From ZC4RG30 sp049841155 (GTDB lineage: Bacteria; Pseudomonadota; Gammaproteobacteria; Steroidobacterales; Steroidobacteraceae), in NCBI GenBank assembly GCA_049841155.1, contig JASGHI010000002.1, positions 1 to 10,746 on the forward strand: 10,746 nt of DNA, in the 5' to 3' direction. Position 1 is the stretch's first letter. Every line of letters starts with the position of its first letter. A model generated the notes under the pieces. That model saw only the letters and a list, made by a program, of their open reading frames with translations, did not search any database and was not told where the DNA came from. The translations under genes were made by a program, and so were the position numbers. This document shows, piece by piece, positions 7,126-10,746 of this stretch.

Positions 7126-7740
7126 ATGGCGGAAGTGGCCGTCATCGACAGCGGCGGCGCCAATCTGGCCTCGCTGCTGCATGCTCTGCAACGCCTTGGC
7201 GCGCGCGCCGAGGTCACCACGGATTTCGCGCGCATCGAGGCGGCGACGCATGTGCTGCTGCCCGGTGTGGGCGCGGCCTTCGATGCCATGGAGCGGCTGG
7301 AGCAGGCTGGGCTTGCGCGGCGCATCGCGACGCTCAGGCAGCCGCTGCTGGGCATCTGCCTCGGCATGCAGCTGCTGTTCGAGAGTTCGGAGGAGGCGCC
7401 TCCCGGCGAGCCTGCAACGCGCTGCCTGGGCGTGCTGCCGGGTCATGTGTCGCGCATGCAGGCCGATGCTGATCATCCCGTGCCGCACATGGGCTGGAAC
7501 ACTCTCGAACTGCTGCGGCCGGATCCCCTGTTTGCCGGTTTCGGTGCTGCGGACTATGTGTACTTCGTGCACAGCTACGCCGCATCCGCCGGCGAGGCGA
7601 CGCTGGCCGTCACCGACTATGGCCGCCGGGTGCCGGCCGCCGTGCGGCGCGGCAATTTCCGTGGCGTGCAATTCCATCCCGAGCGCTCGGCCAAGGCCGG
7701 CGCACGGCTGCTTGCGAACTTCCTGGCAATTGAAAACTAG
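7126..7740 (+). CDS. hisH: Imidazole glycerol phosphate synthase, glutaminase subunit
   Basis: HisH is the class I glutamine amidotransferase half of the HisH-HisF synthase. It releases ammonia from glutamine and passes it into the HisF barrel. The 204 residues fit the family. The triad is C78 in GICLGMQLLF with H184 and E186 in QFHPE. PHMGWN (120-125) and YFVHSY (146-151) are the usual interface and oxyanion-region segments. The N-terminus has an IDSGGANL motif where most HisH proteins read IDxGxGNL, a small change. AAGGGAG at 7108-7114 lies 11 nt before the ATG, a slightly long gap. The TAG stop abuts the hisA ATG with no base between, so HisA probably depends on HisH translation. Its partner hisF lies one gene downstream. 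Confidence 0.96.
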   Translation: MAEVAVIDSGGANLASLLHALQRLGARAEVTTDFARIEAATHVLLPGVGAAFDAMERLEQAGLARRIATLRQPLLGICLGMQLLFESSEEAPPGEPATRCLGVLPGHVSRMQADADHPVPHMGWNTLELLRPDPLFAGFGAADYVYFVHSYAASAGEATLAVTDYGRRVPAAVRRGNFRGVQFHPERSAKAGARLLANFLAIEN

Positions 7741-8481
7741 ATGATCATCATTCCTTCGATAGACCTGCGGGGCGGCCAGTGCGTGCGCCTGCTCAAGGGC
7801 GAATTCGGCGCCGAGACGCGCTATGCCATCGATCCGCGCGATCTGCTGGCCCGCTATGCGGACCATGGCGTGCGCTGGCTGCATGTGGTGGATCTGGATG
7901 GCGCGCGCGATGGCACGCCGGGCAATCATGCGCTGATCCGCGAGCTGGCTGCGATGGGCCGGCTGTCGATGCAGCTGGGCGGCGGGCTGCGGCACCGCGC
8001 CGCCATCGACCAGGCCTTTGCCTGTGGCGTGGCGCGTGTGGTCATCGGCAGCGCGGCGGTGGAGAACCCGGCGCTGCTGCGCGAGGTGCTGGCGGCGTAC
8101 GGGCCGCAGCGCATATGCCTCGCCATCGACGTGCGCGTGGACGAGGCTGGCCTGCCCCGCGTGCGCACCCGCGGCTGGGTGAACGAAGTGCCAGTGTCGC
8201 TGTGGGAGTTGCTGGAGGGCTTCGCGGGCACGCCGCTCACCCACGTGCTGTGCACCGATATCGAGCGCGATGGCGCGCTGCAGGGCCCCAACCTGGACCT
8301 GTACCGCGAAGCGCTGCGGCGTTTTCCCCTCATCCGCTGGCAGGCTTCGGGCGGTGTGCGCGATGCGGGCGATCTTGCGCAGCTTGCCGGTCTCGGCATG
8401 CCGGCGGCCATCAGCGGCAAGGCACTGCTCGAGGATCGCATCAGCATGGAGGAGTTGCAGCCATACTTGCGCGCCGGTTGA
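7741..8481 (+). CDS. hisA: ProFAR isomerase (phosphoribosylformimino-5-aminoimidazole carboxamide ribotide isomerase)
   Basis: HisA opens the ribose ring of ProFAR by an Amadori rearrangement to give PRFAR, the substrate of HisF. It is a TIM barrel of 246 residues, standard length. The two catalytic aspartates are D8 in PSIDLRGG and D130 in CLAIDVR. The two phosphate-binding sites of this half-barrel duplication appear as QLGGGLR (78-84) with IGSAA (102-106), and ASGGVR (202-207) with SGKAL (225-229). The start directly follows the hisH TAG and has no real Shine-Dalgarno, which suggests coupled translation. The last 19 bases overlap the start of hisF, and the GGAGGAG that serves hisF lies within codons for residues Met236-Glu238. 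Confidence 0.96.
   Translation: MIIIPSIDLRGGQCVRLLKGEFGAETRYAIDPRDLLARYADHGVRWLHVVDLDGARDGTPGNHALIRELAAMGRLSMQLGGGLRHRAAIDQAFACGVARVVIGSAAVENPALLREVLAAYGPQRICLAIDVRVDEAGLPRVRTRGWVNEVPVSLWELLEGFAGTPLTHVLCTDIERDGALQGPNLDLYREALRRFPLIRWQASGGVRDAGDLAQLAGLGMPAAISGKALLEDRISMEELQPYLRAG
8448..8454 (+). promoter_or_regulatory. Strong Shine-Dalgarno assigned to an ATA start of hisF
   Basis: GGAGGAG lies inside the end of hisA. Exactly 8 nt separate it from an ATA codon (8463-8465) that sits where HisF homologues have their ATG. There is no ATG, GTG or TTG in this frame between the Shine-Dalgarno and 8478, so the site points to ATA as the initiator. Confidence 0.65.
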
Positions 8482-9233
8482 TTCCCTGTCTGGACGTGCG
8501 CGATGGCCAGGTGGTCAAGGGCGTGCGTTTCCGCGACCACCGTGTGGTGGGCGACATTCTGGAACTGGCCGCCCGCTACCGTGACGAGGGTGCGGACGAA
8601 CTGGTGTTCTACGACATCACGGCAAGCCCCGAAGGCCGTTCGGTGGACCGCGCGTGGATCGCGCGCGTGGCAGAGGTGCTCGACATCCCTTTCTGCGTGG
8701 CCGGTGGCATCCGCTCCGAGGCCGATGCCGAAGCCGTGCTCAATGCCGGCGCCGAGAAGGTTTCCATCAACTCCCCTGCCCTTGCCGACCCGCCGCTGAT
8801 CGAACGCCTCGCGCGCCGCTTCGGTTCGCAGTGCGTGGTGGTGGGCATCGACAGCCAGACGCTGCCCGACGGGCGCTTCACTGTGTACCAGTTCACCGGC
8901 GACCCGGATCGCAGCCGCGATTCCGGCCGCGATACGCTGGCCTGGGTGGATGAGGTGCAGGCGCGCGGCGCCGGCGAGATCGTGCTCAACTGCATGGCCA
9001 GCGACGGCGTGCGCCGCGGCTATGACCTGCCGCAGCTGAAGGCCGCGCGTATGCGCTGTTCGGTGCCGCTGGTGGCCTCCGGTGGCGCGGGCGCGCCGGA
9101 ACACTTCCTCGATCTGTTCGAGCAGAAGGCCGCCGATGCGGCGCTGGCCGCCAGCGTGTTCCACAGCGGCCAGATCGCCATTCCCGATCTCAAACGCTAT
9201 CTGCGCGAACGCCATATCGAGGTGCGCCTGTGA
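8463..9233 (+). CDS. hisF: Imidazole glycerol phosphate synthase, cyclase subunit, with apparent ATA start
   Basis: HisF uses ammonia from HisH to convert PRFAR to imidazoleglycerol phosphate and AICAR. It is a TIM barrel of 256 residues (E. coli 258). Catalytic D11 (IPCLDVRDG) and D130 (VVGIDS) are present, as are phosphate sites AGGIRS (80-85) and ASGGAG (205-210). R5, E46, K99 and E172 match the salt-bridge gate of the ammonia channel described for Thermotoga HisF. The start is odd: where homologues begin MLAKRIIPCLDV, this frame reads ATA-CTT-GCG-CGC-CGG (I/M-LARR). The nearest usable codon is TTG at 8478, overlapping the hisA stop as TTGA, but that would remove R5 and part of strand 1 and has no Shine-Dalgarno. 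Upstream, the frame has no ATG, GTG or TTG for at least 20 codons. I therefore choose ATA, overlapping hisA by 19 bp. A sequencing error from ATG is possible. Confidence 0.93.
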   Translation: MLARRLIPCLDVRDGQVVKGVRFRDHRVVGDILELAARYRDEGADELVFYDITASPEGRSVDRAWIARVAEVLDIPFCVAGGIRSEADAEAVLNAGAEKVSINSPALADPPLIERLARRFGSQCVVVGIDSQTLPDGRFTVYQFTGDPDRSRDSGRDTLAWVDEVQARGAGEIVLNCMASDGVRRGYDLPQLKAARMRCSVPLVASGGAGAPEHFLDLFEQKAADAALAASVFHSGQIAIPDLKRYLRERHIEVRL

Positions 9234-9877
9234 GCCAGACTGCGCTGGATATCGACGCGCTCGACTGGAGCAAGGGCGACGGCCTGCTGCCCGGCATCGT
9301 GCAGGATGCGCGTACCGAGGCCGTACTGATGCTGGGCTACCTGAACCGCGAGGCGCTGGAAGCCACCCTGCAACGCGGCCGTGTGGTGTTCTGGAGCCGC
9401 TCGAAGCAGCGGCTGTGGGAAAAAGGCGAGACCTCGGGCAACACGCTCAAGCTGGTTTCCGTGCAGGCTGATTGCGACAACGACACGTTGCTGCTGCGCG
9501 TGCAGCCGGCGGGTCCTGCCTGTCATCGCAACACCACCACCTGCTTCGGTGATGGTTCTCTGCCCGCCAGCGACGGCATCGGCTTCCTGGCGCGGCTGGA
9601 AGAAGTGATCGAATCACGCATTGCCGAAAACCCTGAAGGCAGCTACACCGCAAAGCTCTACGCCAGGGGCACCAAGCGCATGGCGCAGAAGGTGGGTGAG
9701 GAAGGCGTGGAAGTCGCCCTCGCCGCCCAGGCCGGGGACAATGCCGAACTGGTGAGTGAATCGGCCGACCTGCTGTTCCACCTGGCGCTGCTGCTGCGCG
9801 CGCGGGGGTTGTCGCTGAATACGGTGGTGGCTGAGCTGGCGGCGCGGCATCGTGCCCGTCTCGGCGCCGGACCATAG
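9230..9877 (+). CDS. hisI: Bifunctional phosphoribosyl-AMP cyclohydrolase / phosphoribosyl-ATP pyrophosphatase
   Basis: The fused HisIE protein performs steps two and three: the C-terminal HisE domain hydrolyses PR-ATP to PR-AMP, and the N-terminal HisI domain opens the adenine ring to give ProFAR. It has 215 residues (E. coli 203). HisI covers about 1-115 with WEKGETSGN (63-71), metal site DCDND (81-85, with C82) and zinc cysteines C98 and C105 in GPACHRNTTTCF. HisE covers about 118-212 with SYTAKL (138-143), the acidic metal-binding QKVGEEGVEV (153-162) and ESADLLFHL (177-185). The start is GTG at 9230, sharing GTGA with the hisF stop, and AGGTG at 9220-9224 gives a 5-nt gap. It is the last gene of the operon, and I see no terminator hairpin with a T tract after it. 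Confidence 0.96.
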   Translation: MSQTALDIDALDWSKGDGLLPGIVQDARTEAVLMLGYLNREALEATLQRGRVVFWSRSKQRLWEKGETSGNTLKLVSVQADCDNDTLLLRVQPAGPACHRNTTTCFGDGSLPASDGIGFLARLEEVIESRIAENPEGSYTAKLYARGTKRMAQKVGEEGVEVALAAQAGDNAELVSESADLLFHLALLLRARGLSLNTVVAELAARHRARLGAGP

Positions 9878-9901
9878 CTGTAGGCCGCCCCTGCTCCGCG
9901 T
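9878..9901. other. 24-bp convergent gap between hisIE and lysA
   Basis: The his operon and lysA run towards each other and end 24 bp apart. The gap itself holds no inverted repeat with a T tract on either strand, so any intrinsic terminator must lie inside a coding region or termination is Rho-dependent. Confidence 0.6.
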
Positions 9902-10746
9902 TCAGCCCAGCAGCAGTTCTTCCGGCGGCTGCCGCAGGTTGTAGCTCGAAGCCATCGAACGCCCGTAGGCGCCGGCGTTGGCGATGAGCAGCACGTCACC
10001 TTCGTGCGTGACCGGCAGCAGCCGGTCATGCCCGAGCACATCACCGGTCTCGCAGATCGGCCCCACCACATCGAAGCTGCCGACCACCGGGTCATCCTGG
10101 CGCGACAGGTTCACGATCTGGTGGAAGGCCCCATACAGCGCCGGGCGGATCAGCGCGTTCATGCCGGTGGCCACGCCCACGTAGCCCTGTTCGCCCTTCT
10201 GCTTGAGCTGCGTGACGCGCGCCAGCAGCACACCGGCCAGCGCCACGAGATAACGGCCCGGTTCGATCCACAGTTCGAAGCGCGGCTGCTCGGCCTTGAA
10301 CGCCAGCAATGCCTGGTCGAGCGCGGTCAGATCCACCGGCTGGCGCTGCCGGGCATCCGGTACACCAAAGCCGCCACCGATATTGAGTACGCGCACATCG
10401 GGGAAATGCGCGGCGGCATCGGCAAGGTCGTCTGCGGTCTGCGTCCAGTTCTGGATGTCGAAGATGCCGCTGCCCACGTGGGCATGCAGCCCCGTGATCT
10501 TCGCGCCGGCGGCGCGGGCCTTTTCGGCCAGTTCCGGCAGCTCCGCCAGCGGCACGCCGAACTTGGCGTAAGTGCCGGCGGTGCGCACATGATGATGGTG
10601 GCCGCGGCCGGTGCCGGTATCCACGCGCGCCAGCAGCTCGCGGCCGCGGAACAGCTCCGGCCATTCGCGCAGCGCATGCAGGTTGTCGATGGTGACGTTC
10701 ACGCCGCGCGCCAGCGCCCATTCGTATTCGGAGCGCGGCGCAAAAT
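9902..10746 (-). CDS. lysA: Diaminopimelate decarboxylase, C-terminal part (truncated by the window edge)
   Basis: LysA decarboxylates meso-diaminopimelate to L-lysine using PLP. About 280 C-terminal residues are visible, and the frame stays open to the edge, so the gene starts outside; the GTG at 10702 is internal. Counting from the edge, the fragment shows HAHVGSG (87-93), the glycine-rich phosphate loop GGGFG (123-127), EPGR (161-164), catalytic C231 in ICETGD and Y260 in NAGAYG followed by the SSYN segment. These are the marks of fold-type III PLP decarboxylases of the LysA group. The N-terminal PLP-lysine segment is not in view. The wording around VRTAGTYAKFG, with four His before it, recalls the LysA half of the aspartokinase-DAP decarboxylase fusions of Xanthomonadales. 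That is a memory of the family, and the fused half could only be confirmed beyond the window. It converges on hisIE with a 24-bp gap. Confidence 0.9.
   Translation of the reverse strand, partial: FAPRSEYEWALARGVNVTIDNLHALREWPELFRGRELLARVDTGTGRGHHHHVRTAGTYAKFGVPLAELPELAEKARAAGAKITGLHAHVGSGIFDIQNWTQTADDLADAAAHFPDVRVLNIGGGFGVPDARQRQPVDLTALDQALLAFKAEQPRFELWIEPGRYLVALAGVLLARVTQLKQKGEQGYVGVATGMNALIRPALYGAFHQIVNLSRQDDPVVGSFDVVGPICETGDVLGHDRLLPVTHEGDVLLIANAGAYGRSMASSYNLRQPPEELLLG

Noticed and set aside
5719..8244. A second long minus-strand open frame opposite hisC-hisB-hisH-hisA
   Set aside because: Same reasoning: low-complexity His/Gln/Arg-rich translation spanning several real genes and their junctions, with no domain.
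8400..8490. HisA-HisF fusion or programmed frameshift at the junction
   Set aside because: No slippery heptamer or stem is seen, HisA ends at a normal length, and the Shine-Dalgarno before ATA explains separate initiation better.
9862..9869. CGGCGCCG palindrome at the end of hisIE as a terminator
   Set aside because: It is a self-complementary octamer with no loop and no following T tract, inside coding sequence; expected often in such GC-rich DNA.
10585..10602. Run of His codons (HHHH) as a his leader peptide
   Set aside because: It lies inside the lysA frame, on the minus strand, in the conserved stretch before VRTAG, and is not followed by an attenuator or a his gene.
10700..10702. GTG as the start of lysA
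   Set aside because: The frame continues to the window edge with LysA-like sequence before it (APRSEYEWALARG), so the GTG is an internal Val.

Overview
This GC-rich window with almost no intergenic space looks like a core-genome segment of a gammaproteobacterium, probably of the Xanthomonadales/Lysobacterales or a close relative. The basis is a complete his operon with the gammaproteobacterial fusions (bifunctional HisB and HisIE), a long-form HisG, a TrpR-like regulator gene in front of hisG, a neighbouring metX-metB pair and a divergent lysA. The lineage is inferred from family knowledge and gene order; no search was possible.

Layout. Positions 1-205 hold no gene I can name. On the minus strand, metX (1363-2349) and metB (206-1366) form a two-gene methionine unit with a 4-bp overlap. 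A 114-bp divergent control region (2350-2463) follows. It carries a good sigma70-type promoter for the his operon, a weaker one for metX whose -35 box overlaps the his -35 box, and a perfect 8-bp-arm inverted repeat just downstream of the predicted his start point. On the plus strand come nine tightly packed genes: a TrpR/YerC-like regulator, hisG, hisD, hisC, hisB, hisH, hisA, hisF and hisIE (2464-9877). Spacings run from a 19-bp overlap to a 3-bp gap. A converging, partial diaminopimelate decarboxylase gene (lysA, 9902 to the right edge) ends 24 bp from hisIE.

How it works together. HisG, HisIE, HisA, the HisH-HisF synthase, HisB, HisC and HisD supply every step from PRPP and ATP to L-histidine except, as in many bacteria, an independent phosphatase, which the HisB N-terminus provides. 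The first gene of the operon probably encodes its own repressor acting on the dyad at 2441-2458, in place of the his-leader attenuator of enteric bacteria, of which there is no trace. MetX and MetB activate homoserine and convert it to cystathionine. LysA makes lysine from diaminopimelate.

Most unusual points. hisF has no ATG, GTG or TTG at the expected start; the only position that gives a full-length protein is an ATA codon with a strong Shine-Dalgarno 8 nt upstream. The regulator and dyad suggest a TrpR-type circuit controlling histidine synthesis. HisD carries Thr in place of a conserved NAD-contacting Asn. I see no mobile element, CRISPR array, tRNA, rRNA or evidence of a wholly new system.
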